Made by a program: the position numbers and the translations under genes. DNA of 64,000 nucleotides from Argentina anserina (taxonomy: Eukaryota > Streptophyta > Magnoliopsida > Rosales > Rosaceae). Each line of letters starts with the position of its first letter. Positions within the stretch are counted from its first letter, which is position 1. Under the pieces are notes generated by a model. It saw only the letters and a list, made by a program, of their open reading frames with translations. It ran no database searches and had not been told where the DNA came from. The DNA is taken from NCBI RefSeq assembly GCF_933775445.1, contig NC_065878.1, positions 3,618,001-3,682,000 of the forward strand. Reading direction: 5' to 3'. Of the stretch, positions 23,532 through 34,417 are shown piece by piece.

Positions 23532-24129
23532 TAGGCCATGGCATTAGACGGTTATCAATGGGTTGTGTATGGTTGAGTTTGTGTCGGGTTAAAGTGTTTT
23601 ATACGTTATAAAATATAATCTCAAACCCAACTCATTTAATAATCATGTCAAAAATTTAAACTCAAACCCAACTTATTAAACGGATTATCCGTTTTCAACC
23701 CGAGTAACACATTATATATATATATATATATCGTGCAATTTTGCATAAAATAAGTAATTAAAACAAATATTTAAACAAAATAACAAAGTAATTTTTTTAT
23801 TACCTATATTGTAATTCAAAATGAGTAAAGACTTATTAAAACCGTATTACATATGATGCTATTTTTTTTAAATTGGTCGTGTATATGTTTATTTATATAG
23901 AATTTTTCTTGATTTTATATTAATCGTGTCATGCTGGTTCATTTTATGTTAGCAGGTTGACCCATGGTTGACCCGATTATTAAATGGGTCATGGCGGGTT
24001 AACCCCCCACTGACCCGCTTTCTAATCATGCTGGTTCAACCCGCTTTCTAATCATGCTGGTTCAACCCGCTTTATTTCGTGCGGGTTTCGATTCGTGTTA
24101 TCGGGTCGTGTCGGAATTGACAGGCCTAG
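23532..24129. mobile_element. probable non-autonomous hAT relic
   Basis: The left end (CTAGGCCATGGCATTAGACG) and the reverse complement of the right end (starting CTAGGCCTGTCAATTCC) share a start typical of plant hAT MITEs, and the interior carries many AACCC/GGGTT motifs near both ends. I found no matching 8-bp target duplication, so the boundaries are uncertain. An AT microsatellite lies near 23715-23731. Confidence 0.4.
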
Positions 24130-24135
24130 CAGTAG

Positions 24136-24226
24136 TACTATAATCTTAATTAGCCAGGATTGTACTATAATCTTAATTAGTACTATAATCTTAATTGGTA
24201 CTATAATCTTAATTAGCCAGGATTGG
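24136..24226 (+). repeat. short imperfect tandem repeat
   Basis: Four tandem copies of a unit beginning TACTATAATCTTAATT. The first and last also carry AGCCAGGATTG. It has no apparent coding role. Confidence 0.85.
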
Positions 24227-26843
24227 ACATGGACATGTTTCCACAATTTGTCATTATGCTGTTTTCCCACAAGCTCCATAATATGATTAACAATTTATTG
24301 AAGATATTGCCTAGATGGATAAGATGTTTCCATTCTCCAATAACAATTGCTTGCAAATAAAGTTGTTTTTGTTTGACCAACTTATCTTCTTTGCTAAAAA
24401 CAAGTTCCCTGTGCCTGCCCAGTCCCTAGGAGGCTAGGAGTTGGGAGCCATTACATAAGATATGATGGAGAACGAGAATTGATCCAACCTAGTGAGTTAA
24501 AGGTAAAATTGAGGAAATGGTGTTGGGTAAAGAAAATTGATTTGAAAATTGGCAATTCATGTGTAATGAGGTTGCTAGTCACTAGATTGTTCGAACGAAG
24601 CGAATATTCAAATTATTGATCCGATTTCAGCATCTTTTCATCCTTTGGCCAAAATGTCAGTTTAAAATGCATAATACATTTCCATAATGGGAACGACAAG
24701 ATCTACAAAACTCACTGAAGTGAGCCATGTTAGATTTAAGTAAAAAGAAGTCGGTTTGGTATTTTCGAATATGAATTTAATATCTTTTTAGATTTTCTAG
24801 TTTATATTAGTTTTGTTTTATTATTTTATTTATAACCATGAGCTTTTAGGGTTTGGTTGTAGTTTCCTTATGGTTTGTTTTATCATATTTAAACATCCTT
24901 AAACGGGTGTAGATGCATCAATCATATTATTATTCAATCAATTGAGAGTTTTCTCTTATTTTCTGATGGATTCTAGAGTTTTATCCAAGAGTTTATTACT
25001 TGTAAACTCTCCATCTTTTCTAGGGTTTAATGCTTGTTTGCCCTCCGTACCTCCTCTCTGCGTCACGATATTTTTTTGACACAGTGCATATTGCCCTCAT
25101 ACATATCCTTTAGTACTCACTACAACTCTAATATGAATAAGATTGCGACAAGTTTCGAACGGAAGATAAACTTGGCCGAGAAGAAATTTCCTAATCATAT
25201 AACTAAGAAGAAACGTACCCGCCCTTTTAGCCAGTTTCCAAGCATATCAGTTCTTATTAGGAGAAATTATTATATATACCCGCTACATAACTCACGTGAC
25301 GTACCCCCTTAATGTTATTAGTACATTTTTACTGTGTTTGTTTCTGATTGGTTACTTATATGTAAATAATTTTTTATCATTTTCATCGCGTGCATGTTAA
25401 TTATATCATGGCATAATATGATTAATTAGTACACCACATGATAGTACCACGTGTTGTGGCGTGTACACAGAATAATTACTCTCTTATTAGAACGCTTCCG
25501 AGAGACAAAAGATGATTACATTTGTAGCCACATCTTAATCAGGAAAGCATAAATAGTTGAACAGTAGCTTCAAATTCAATCATAGGAGTGTGTAGTGTCT
25601 AAATCTGACACCATTTCAAAGCTTGTATGAGTTGTAAGGCGAGAAATTTTGATAAATGACCCTTTTTAGTGCTTGAATTGATTTTTGACCATGTTTTTAG
25701 AAAGAATTGAAAAATAGCCATATCAAAGAATCAAAAGTCTTTTCTGCCCTTATTTAAATTTATGTAACTGATTATATATTATATTTTCTAATCTTTCTCA
25801 ATTCATACAATTGTCCAAGGTGCTCTTCCCCCCGCCACTTTTTTTTTCTCAAATTTCCTCCTTTCTTTTCTAAAAAAAAAAAATCATTCAAGATTTTGAT
25901 GCAAAATCAAATACTAGATTAATTGAAGGTGATCATAGAGTAACTAAATCGATTAATGATAAGGGCTAGCTTACTGACACCAAATCAGAGTCGAACATCC
26001 ATTAGCAATTAGAAATTCTTGGTAGAATTTTATGGTATAGCTCCTAAGATAGTGGTCCCCGCGGTCGTATCAACGACGCTAGGTAGAGGGAGGAGAATAG
26101 GGTTTTAATCTGTCAATACTCATAAGAATTCTATGATGTTAATGAAACATAAACTTTGGACCTTGGGTGAGAGTTTTCAGTAGACTGTGTACTCCTCTAC
26201 GTAAACATAATATAATGTTGATAGTTAAAAAAACATAATGTTGATGATCACTATGTCTTTAATATAGATGGACGGTGTTTGTGTACATATATACATGTAT
26301 AATACGAATCAATTCTTTCAAATATTACCAACTACAATAAATAGTTTTTTTTTAGGGAAATGAATTTATTTCCTTCGCCTCTTGTGGGGGTGAAAGATCA
26401 TCCATCTTGTCTTTTTTTTTTTCGAGTTTGCTAACACTGAGAGTACCTAATTGATGTCATGGGCTTGATATGTTAGATTTCAAGTAGTTTGATTTAGTTT
26501 GGGAGAGTTACTATGTTTTAGTTTTTGGCTTTAGAGTTTTTTCGTTCTCGTTTAGGATTGTTTCAGACATTGATTTATATAATAAATCTGATTATGCGTA
26601 TTTTATTTACTTTCCTTGAGTTTAGTTTACCTTTAGTTTAGTTTACATTAAAGGTGGTATGCCACCTCATGTGTATTGATTATTATGGTCGTGCATAGCA
26701 ATGTCAATGTAGCAAATTCACTTCTACCAACTAGTTTAGATAGAAAACTATTCACGCCGTCACATGCTGTTCTAAAACTATTCACTCGGTCCTTTATCCA
26801 ATGCCTGTGAATGTGATTTCACGTTGAACTTGGCAGCCTGAAA
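24227..26843. other. intergenic, no gene recognised
   Basis: AT-rich sequence without convincing coding frames. The region around 24.8-25.0 kb has the look of an old LTR end but has no partner copy in this window. The last few hundred bases should contain the original promoter of the downstream PPR gene. Confidence 0.45.
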
Positions 26844-28690
26844 ATGGCTCTGGCAATCCCACCGAGTCATCGCCCTACTCCTCCCCTTCCTCCTCCTCAT
26901 CACCACTATCATCTCCCTAATAATGCAGACTCACTCTCACTCGGCCATCACAACCGTCTCCTCCACTTGTTGAACGAATGCACAGACATGTCTCATCTGA
27001 AACAAATCCACGCCCACACACTCCGCACCACATCCCCGACAAACCCACACACCCTCTTCCTCCATTCCCGAATCCTCCTTTTCTCTTCTTTGACCGACAT
27101 CCACTACGCCTTTCGGGTCTTCAGTCAGATTCAGAATCCCAACTCTTTCGCTCATCCGAGGTTGCTCCAGAAGCTCCGACCTCAAAAACCAAGCCATATT
27201 GCTCTACTGTCAAATGTTGGCGCAAGGACATCCTATGCCGGACAAGTACACGTTCCCTTTTGTTCTCAGAGCTTGTGCTTATTTGTTTGCGTTATCAGAA
27301 GGACAACAGATGCATGCCCACGTTGTTAAGCTTGGGTTTGGTTCAGATGCTTACATCGGCAATAGTCTTATTCATTTCCACGCTTCTTGCGGGTGTTTAG
27401 ACTACGCACGAAAGTTGTTTGGGAAAATGCGTGACAGAAGCATTGTGTCTTGGAATGTTATGATTGACACGTTGGTCGGGGCCGGCGAGTTCGAGACTTC
27501 GCTGAATGTGTTTGGTCAGATGCAGAAGCTGTATGAGCCTGATGGGTATGCAATGCAGAGTGTTATAGATGCTTGTGCTGGTTTGGGGGCCTTGTATTTG
27601 GGAATGTGGGCTCATGCCTATGTGTTGAGGAAGTGCGATTGTGGTGTAGCTAGCAATGTTTTGGTGAACTCTTCGTTGGTTGATATGTATTGCAAATGTG
27701 GGTCTTTGGAAATGGCTGCCCAAGTGTTTGAGAGAATGCATAGACGTGATGTGATTACATGGAATTATATGATTCTGGGATTCGCCATGCATGGAAAAGC
27801 CGAGGCAGCGTTGAGGTGTTTTGATCGGATGGTTAATATGGAGAGTTGTGAGCCGAATTCCATCACTTTCGTTGGTGTTTTGAGTGCGTGCAATCACCGA
27901 GGCATGGTTGAAGAAGGTCGTTGGTTGTTTGATATGATGGTGAAAGAGTATAAGATTGAACCACGTCTAGAACACTACGGGTGCCTAGTTGATCTTCTTG
28001 CACGTGCCGGTTTCATTGACGGAGCTTTGGATTTGGTGACGACAATGCCCATGAAGCCGGATGCCGTTATATGGAGGAGTCTTCTTGATGCTTGCAGTAA
28101 GCATCAACATGCCAGTATTGAGCTAAGTGAAGAAGTGGCCAGGCAGGTTCTTGAGTCTGGAGGAGAGGGCATTTCTAGTGGTGTTTACATGCTATTGTCA
28201 AGAGTATATGCTTCAGCTAGCCGATGGAATGATGTTAAATCAATTCGAAATCTGATGACAGAAGAGGGTATAGCAAAAGAGCCTGGCTGTAGTTTAATAG
28301 ACATAGACGGTGTTACACATGAATTTTTTGCTGGTGACATATCTCATCCCCATAGTAGAGAAATTTATCAGGTCCTGGATACATTGAATGAAAGACTTAA
28401 ATAGCTGTTCGCACCTGAGTAATTATCCACAGGCACCTATGGTTCATTAGAAGAGTGAAGTAAAACTACAGTACTCATTGTGGTCTAGGACTTCACAGTG
28501 AGACACCAGGCATTGCCTTGCGCTCTACATGTACTTTCTAGAATCTTAGCGCAATGATCGCCAAAAGTTGACCCTATTGATCTCAACATCTCAAAGATGT
28601 TTAATGGATTCCAATGGTCGATAGATCATGCTTGATTCCGACAAGATGAAATTATGAAGATGACATCTGCTCCTTCATGGATATTGGTAA
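26844..28690 (+). pseudogene. CRR28: CRR28-like PPR-DYW chloroplast RNA-editing factor, pseudogene
   Basis: The N-terminal frame (26844-27149) reads a proline/histidine-rich start, then LLNECTDMSHLKQIHAHTLR and YAFRVFSQIQNPNSF. A short deletion at about 27149-27151 shifts the frame; the continuation (LIRGCSRSSDLKNQAILLYC, DKYTFPFVLRACAYLFALSE) is open to 28404, giving a run of PLS-type PPR repeats and the E-region (GCSLIDIDGVTHEFFAGDIS). A stop follows NERLK. Downstream to 28690 the DYW domain can still be traced in broken frames (QAPMV near 28430, LHSE near 28490, and a final MD-IG in place of MDYW). Known: Arabidopsis CRR28 edits chloroplast ndh transcripts and is about 640 residues. Because the repeats are intact and the DYW is scrambled, decay is uneven. 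A functional copy may exist elsewhere. Confidence 0.85.
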
Positions 28691-29789
28691 TGTTACACTC
28701 AAGAGTCTCCTATTTGAATACACTTCTCATCATGCTTTTCATTTTTTCCACAGTTAGATCTACTTGCTTTGCATGTTACACTCTTCTATCATGATAGATG
28801 CAATTTACTTGAGTCATAAATTAGCAAGCATAGACTCAGTTATGCTGGAATAAACAAGGAAAGTGAATATAACTTAAAGACAACAATGCTCCAGTGGTTT
28901 TTTTAATCATATTATAAAGGGTGCTTTCAGTCAATTTTCTTCTATTAGTCATTTTATTATTTCCCTTGATGATTCTATCACAGTAAATTTTTGGGGTACA
29001 ACAAAACTTTGTATTCTCAAATGGTATTGGAGGGATGGTTCTCTTTGATTTTTTTTTTGGCATATTTCTTTTTACTTGCTTTGCTATATAAATCCTCATT
29101 TTGATCACCTTTTTGGTTGCCACCTTCCACCTTCAACGCTGAATTTCACTAAACAAGATGCTTGAGCTGTAATGTCAAGCTGCTTCTCAGTGTCTTTCAG
29201 TATGTTGGATATATGAGTGAAAGCTAATTGAGGTTAGTACTTTTGGTTTGCGATCATGATAGCTTGACTGGTGAAAAGGATAGTTTATGTTTATAAGTCT
29301 TTCAAAGGTTGACTAATTGGCTTTAAAGTCTTTCTGCAGTTGGGGTTTATGAGTCTTTGACGAACTCTAGACCCTTGGCAAAACGCTGGAAGCTATTAGC
29401 GTGTGGCTTTGGGTCCTAATGCTACTTCTTTAGCATCACTTTGTATACCTAAATTAAAGATTAAAAATTTGGATGAATCTCGACTTCATTATTGCTGAGG
29501 TACGGTTGCAATACCATACCATTCTACCCCAAATATAGTCCAAATTTTGGTTGCATGCTCCTGATGGCAGTACAAATCGTGAAGTGATGGTCGTTGGTAA
29601 TTGCTTAAGTCTGATCTAGGCTGATCTAGTTGAGCTCACTTGCTACTTCCCATGAGAATGAGATAATGTGCATCTGGTTTGATATGATCAAGGAATCAAC
29701 TTAAATCAAGAAAGAAGGCGAGTAAATATGAGAGAACTAGAGAATAGGTTTTTGTTTTGTTTTGCCAAATTGACCGAGCTCTAGCGACC
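28691..29789. other. intergenic between CRR28 pseudogene and CYP22
   Basis: No coding frames with family resemblance and no transposon ends seen. Confidence 0.5.
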
Positions 29790-30690
29790 TGTTGGAACAA
29801 GGATTAAACCCTTGGTATTTGATCCACGAGGATGTTTACCATTGGTATTTGATCCGCTATTTGCCAAAACAAGGATTAAACCCTTTGATCCAAAGAATGT
29901 CGAATGCCATTTTCTGGTATATATACAATTGTAAGAACATAGCAGTTTTTTCAGAGGCAAGATGTCACTAGTCGTAGCCGGTTTAGGTTTTTACAGAATG
30001 CGCATGATCTAAAAGACAATACAAAGAGCCACTCATATCACCAAAGTACTCTTTTAGCGTATTTGCTTGCAAGTCATACAAAAGAGGTATAACAAAAGGA
30101 GGTATGCAAATGATCACAAAATACTAGTAATTTGAGATCCCAATATGAAGAGGTAAAACTGTTATTCAATTACAAAATCGTGTAATTCCTGTTCCTATAA
30201 GCTTATATCGTAATCAGACAAAAGAAAGCTGGAGAAAATATGAAACCCGTCTACATACAGAACAACAAAGGTTGGTGCATACTTGACTGAATAAGTTTAT
30301 TAATTTTGTGCATGTATCAATACAGTCAACAAGTAGCATCTCTACACTTCAAGGTGTTTAAAACTAGAATCAAGTAATGAGCATGTATATAAAAGCCTAC
30401 AGAGGTCTGCCAACATTGAAATGCAAGACTTTAAACAAATGATTTAGAAATGGTTATTCAACCAACTCTAGGGAACCCCGGCATAGTAAATCAACAAACC
30501 CCAACCAAATTACTTTATTCAAGTTCAATCATATCTAAAAACTGTTGAGACTTTAAACTTAAAATGCACTCACTCGAGAACCAAAGCAGGGTTCAAAAAC
30601 ATGAACCATTAACTACAAAGACAAAATGAACCCAAATTCCTGCAATAGATTAACCCTGAAGATCAGTTTGATATAAACAATTATCCAACT
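29790..30690. repeat. diverged tandem copy of CYP22 intron 4 / exon 5
   Basis: Matches 31462-32345 in the same orientation over about 900 bp with many indels. Shared landmarks include CCATTGGTATTTG (part of exon 5, reverse strand), GCAAGATG, CCAGTTTAGGTTTT versus CCGGTTTAGGTTTT, GATCACAAAA, TGAAGAGG versus ACGAAGAGG, and GAACCATTAACTACAA. It lies just beyond the 3' end of CYP22. The exon-5-like piece is degraded (acceptor and codons changed), so it is a relic. Confidence 0.7.
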
Positions 30691-30831
30691 TCATCAAGAG
30701 AAGTCAAATTATACATGCAAGTATACGGGGCAAAAGTACCATTGCTCTTAAAATGGATGGTTCTGTAGGAAAATTAAGATTCTACTGGTTACAAAGATTC
30801 TGACAGTGTAGCTGCTTTCTTAACTTGAGTC

Positions 30832-33251
30832 TTACATCTCCCCACATTCAGAAATAACACAGGCTAGTTTAGGGCGATTATTTGGTCCTGTGGCCACATT
30901 CTCAATCTTCCTAACAACCAAAAGTCCATCTCCAAGTACTCTCTGCATAAAAATCCATATGAAAAACACAGATCATGAGGACCATATACCAAGGGTTGTG
31001 CCACAAAAGTGGAAATAAATAAAGTCGGTAGAAACAAGAAACACTGCATTGTGTAACAACATCTTTGAGTTCTCCCATGGAGTAAACTTTGAAACTATTA
31101 TTGGCAAAATGTGTTTGGAATCTAGTAGTACTTCATCACAATTTCATGCCACATTGATTTTCATTCAAAGCTTTTTAGTCAAGACTTGTGTTTTTTCCCT
31201 TTAGTACCTAAATTATTCAACTTTTATCATCAATAAATCAATAGTAATCAGATGACTGCTAGGTTTATGTAAAGCAATGACTACAGGAACTGACGAGATA
31301 AGCGATCATTGCTTACCCCAAAAACAACATGCTTGTTGTCAAGCCAGTCACATTTTGAGCAAGTTATGAAGAACTGCAATGAATAAATAGAATATTAGTA
31401 AATACTGACACACTTTAATAATTATCTGTGAGACTAACTGCAGATTGAGTTGTTGGATTACCTGGCACCCATTGGTATTTGGTCCACTATTTGCCTGAAA
31501 AAAGATTGAACCATTAGATACATTCAGTTTTAAATGTAGAATGTCATATTCTAGTATATATGCAATGGTATAAACATAGCACTGATGCAGTTTCTTCGAA
31601 TGCAAGATGCCACTATGGATCCTATGTTATTCGAATGGCCACGAGGACCCTTGTTTTGTTTTAGCCAGTTTAGGTTTTACACAATGTCCCACGCCAAGGG
31701 TTAGAACACAAAGGACCTATAAGATGCATCTGGCAGATTCTAACAAGCCACTCAAATCAGCAAAGGTATCTTTACCGAATCTGCTTGCATGCCATACATA
31801 ACACAAGTATAACATAGTAAACATACGGAGGGATGAAAATGATCACAAAAGTTGTGATGTTTTGAAATCTTGATACGAAGAGGCAAAACTGACAGTTAAT
31901 AACAAAAATTGCATAATTCTTACTTTTATAAGCCATCCCAAAAGAGAGATAGACAAATTATAAGTCTCATCTAAATTCCTAATATGTGAAGTTCAGAATT
32001 ACACAAGTTGGTATCAATGCAGTACACAAGGTGTTTAGATCAAGGAGCAAGTAATGAGTATGAAATTATATATCTTCAAAGAATAGAAGAATAGATACAA
32101 ATCTGCCAACATAGAAATGCAAGATCCGGAGAAACCAGACATTTAAAACAACCAACTTGAACGGCTTAACTAAATTGTTCTTTCAAATTTTACTATATTT
32201 TAAAAGGCTGCTGATACTTTATATTGAAAGTGCATTGACTACAAGAACAAATGGGGGTGAAAACAAGGAACCATTAACTACAATGACAATCTTGCACCCA
32301 GATTTTTGCAAAAGATTAACCCTGAAGCCATGATTGAGAAATGCAATTTTGAAGCCATCAATAGAGCGGCCCAGATTTTATGTGCTCATAAATGAGTGAC
32401 TGAAGGTCCCAATTAAAATCCTGAGATTGCATCAAAGGAAGGAAACGCTCAACCTGTCCACCTAACAATCTAGGGGAACAAACTAGAAAAGATGGAAAAT
32501 GCATACCATTGACAAGAGTCCGGGACCAGTGTGTTTGGCATCGAAATTCTCATCATCAAACTTAAGTCCGTAAATGGAAACACATCCACTACCATCACCC
32601 TGCAAAGCAAAAACCTCCTGATGAGCCTCTTATAACAAGTGCAAAGAAAAACAGAACACGTCTGACCTATTCATAGTTGGAACTAGTGAGATAAACACGA
32701 ACAATCAACAATCGTCAACTCCGAACTGAAAGAAGAACAAATAGATTTAAAACAACTTGAAATGAAATTAAATAAAACAGAGTACCTTAAGAAAGTCCCC
32801 TGCTTGAATCATGAAATCCTTAATGACTCTGTGGAACTGGCACCCTTTGTACCCAACCGGCAATCCGGCTTTTCTGCAAAATCACAGACCCAAATTTATA
32901 CATACAAAAAAAGAAAAAGAATCACACCAACAAAACCAGTGAACATCAAATTCGAAGCTGTGATGGTGCACCTGTACTCGCCGGTGCAGAGTTGCCTGGG
33001 AAAAAAAGTGAAGCAGAAAGAATGAGTCTAGGAATGAAACGACGGCGTATGGAGAGAGAAGGAAAAAGGGAGCGAGGGAGGTGCCTGAAATTTTCGGCGG
33101 TTTTGGGGGCGATATCGGCGAAGAGCTCCATCTTGATGCGGCCAGCGGGGATGGTGCCGATGGTGATGTCGAAGAAGACGACCGGGTTCTTAGGGTTAGG
33201 GGGACGCACGTGCCACTCCACGCCTCCTCCGCCGCCGCCTGATGCCGCCAT
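30832..33251 (-). CDS. CYP22: cyclophilin-type peptidyl-prolyl isomerase CYP22 (spliceosomal, PPIH-like)
   Basis: Seven exons by eye: 33085-33251, 32972-32995, 32786-32873, 32507-32599, 31462-31494, 31317-31373 and 30832-30942. Phases match throughout, giving 190 residues with no stops. It starts [14 protein letters not shown] and has the cyclophilin core: [46 protein letters not shown] (catalytic FHR), [23 protein letters not shown], ending in ISECGEM. Known: this is the plant orthologue of human PPIH (USA-CYP), a prolyl isomerase of the U4/U6.U5 snRNP, so action in nuclear pre-mRNA splicing is inferred. Intron 1 appears to use a GC donor (TTCAG|GCACC), as no GT fits the frame. Intron 4 is about 1 kb and its sequence is partly duplicated downstream. 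Confidence 0.93.
31462..32345. repeat. parent copy of the CYP22 partial tandem duplication
   Basis: Covers exon 5 and most of intron 4 of CYP22. Its diverged partner is 29790-30690. Confidence 0.7.
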
Positions 33252-33724
33252 TGTCTGAGAGTGAGCTTTGATACTAGGTTTTTAAAACTCCGGTTCCAGT
33301 GGTTCCCATTTGAGCTTTATATAGCAGGCCTTTTCTTTTTCTTTTTTTTTTTAATAAAACATATGACCACATTTGGTCGAGTTCCATACTGGAATCCAAT
33401 CTCCTAATCTCGCTCAGACTCATTAGATTCGAAATCCCACAATCTTGATGGACATGACCATTTGTCCTAACATTGGTCAATCTAGAAAGAGTAGCTGGAG
33501 AAAAAATAGTCCTATTGCATTTACGGAGATATGCAAGTGAGCTGAGCAAGGGCGGAACTAGCCACCGGCTCAAGCCCTATCAAGAATATTGAGGGAATCT
33601 TTCACCTTGTTGAGTTGGTTGAGTTTGTAACATTTTTCACATAAAGAGGAAAAAATACAAAAGAAGAAGAAGAAGAGGGGGACATGAACCAAAACCTCTC
33701 TATTGAAACTGACATGTCGATCAA
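33252..33724. promoter_or_regulatory. CYP22 upstream region and 3' flank of J-domain gene 2
   Basis: The CYP22 promoter should lie here. A TATA-like motif in the minus direction (reverse of GCTTTATATAGC, around 33315-33326) is about 65 bp from the ATG, a suitable distance. The left-hand gene (minus) ends at 33725, so its 3' UTR also falls here. No other gene seen. Confidence 0.45.
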
Positions 33725-34321
33725 TTAAGCAACCCGACACACAGATATTCTCACACAACAAGTCGGTTGGCCTGGTTTCGTTGTCCTCATGATCTTGATA
33801 GTCTTCTTGAAAAAACCACGATCATCTTCATTACTACTGGTCTTGGCATGGAAGCAAGCCCTTTTGCGAGTAATCTTGACATTGGAACCTTGAAACGACA
33901 GCGTACTTAATGACTTGTCGTAAGCCTTCTTTTTGGCAGGGTCAGCGAGAAAGTCCCATGCTGCTTTGACATGCTGGAACGCCCCTTCTGCAGCAACACA
34001 AGTGTTCTTGTCCGGGTGGACAAAGCGAGCCAAATCTTTATATTGTTTCTTGACGGTTGCGTAATCAGTAACCTTTTGGAAGCCAAGAACACCATACCAG
34101 CCCTTCTTTTCTGACACAGCTTTATGGATCTGGTATGCCTGGATGAAGTGATCGACACCTTGCAGATCGGGATCGAATTGTTTGGCCACCATGGCCTGCT
34201 TGATCGCCAAATCGAAGTGTCGAAGCTTGAAATACTCCTCTGCAGCATCTCGTGCCTTTGCAGCAGCCATCTTGGCGAGGTTGATGAGGGGATCATGAGG
34301 ATATGAGTAATTGCTTGCCAT
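33725..34321 (-). CDS. small J-domain (DnaJ-type) protein, paralogue of the 21.4-kb gene
   Basis: 198 residues, single exon, ATG at 34321. Residues ~18-70 (AAAKARDAAEEYFKLRHFDL...FIQAYQIHKAVSEK) match the pre-J helical region of the other J gene (AAEAYFKLQRLDSAIKE, ITAYKIHKAVS). Residues ~74-140 are the J domain (GWYGVLGF...YKDLARFVHPDKN...AAWDFLADPAKKKAYDKSL) with HPD intact. The short basic tail differs from the alanine-rich tail of its relative and DUF3444 is absent. Inferred role: Hsp70 co-chaperone of unknown specificity. It lies convergent on nothing and 97 bp right of it is an hAT element, so its promoter is only about 100 bp before transposon sequence begins. Confidence 0.8.
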   Translation of the reverse strand: MASNYSYPHDPLINLAKMAAAKARDAAEEYFKLRHFDLAIKQAMVAKQFDPDLQGVDHFIQAYQIHKAVSEKKGWYGVLGFQKVTDYATVKKQYKDLARFVHPDKNTCVAAEGAFQHVKAAWDFLADPAKKKAYDKSLSTLSFQGSNVKITRKRACFHAKTSSNEDDRGFFKKTIKIMRTTKPGQPTCCVRISVCRVA

Positions 34322-34417
34322 GATATAGTTCTGGACTTCTGGCCTTGGTCGATGAACTTGGAAGAAAGAGTAGGATGGTAATGAAAATTAGTAACCGAAT
34401 AGAGGTGGGATTTTGAT

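Noticed and set aside
24052..24286. Isoleucine-rich frames on both strands
   Set aside because: They result from the short tandem repeat at 24136-24226.
27397..27897. Minus-strand 166-residue frame over the PPR gene
   Set aside because: Antisense shadow of the PPR repeats.
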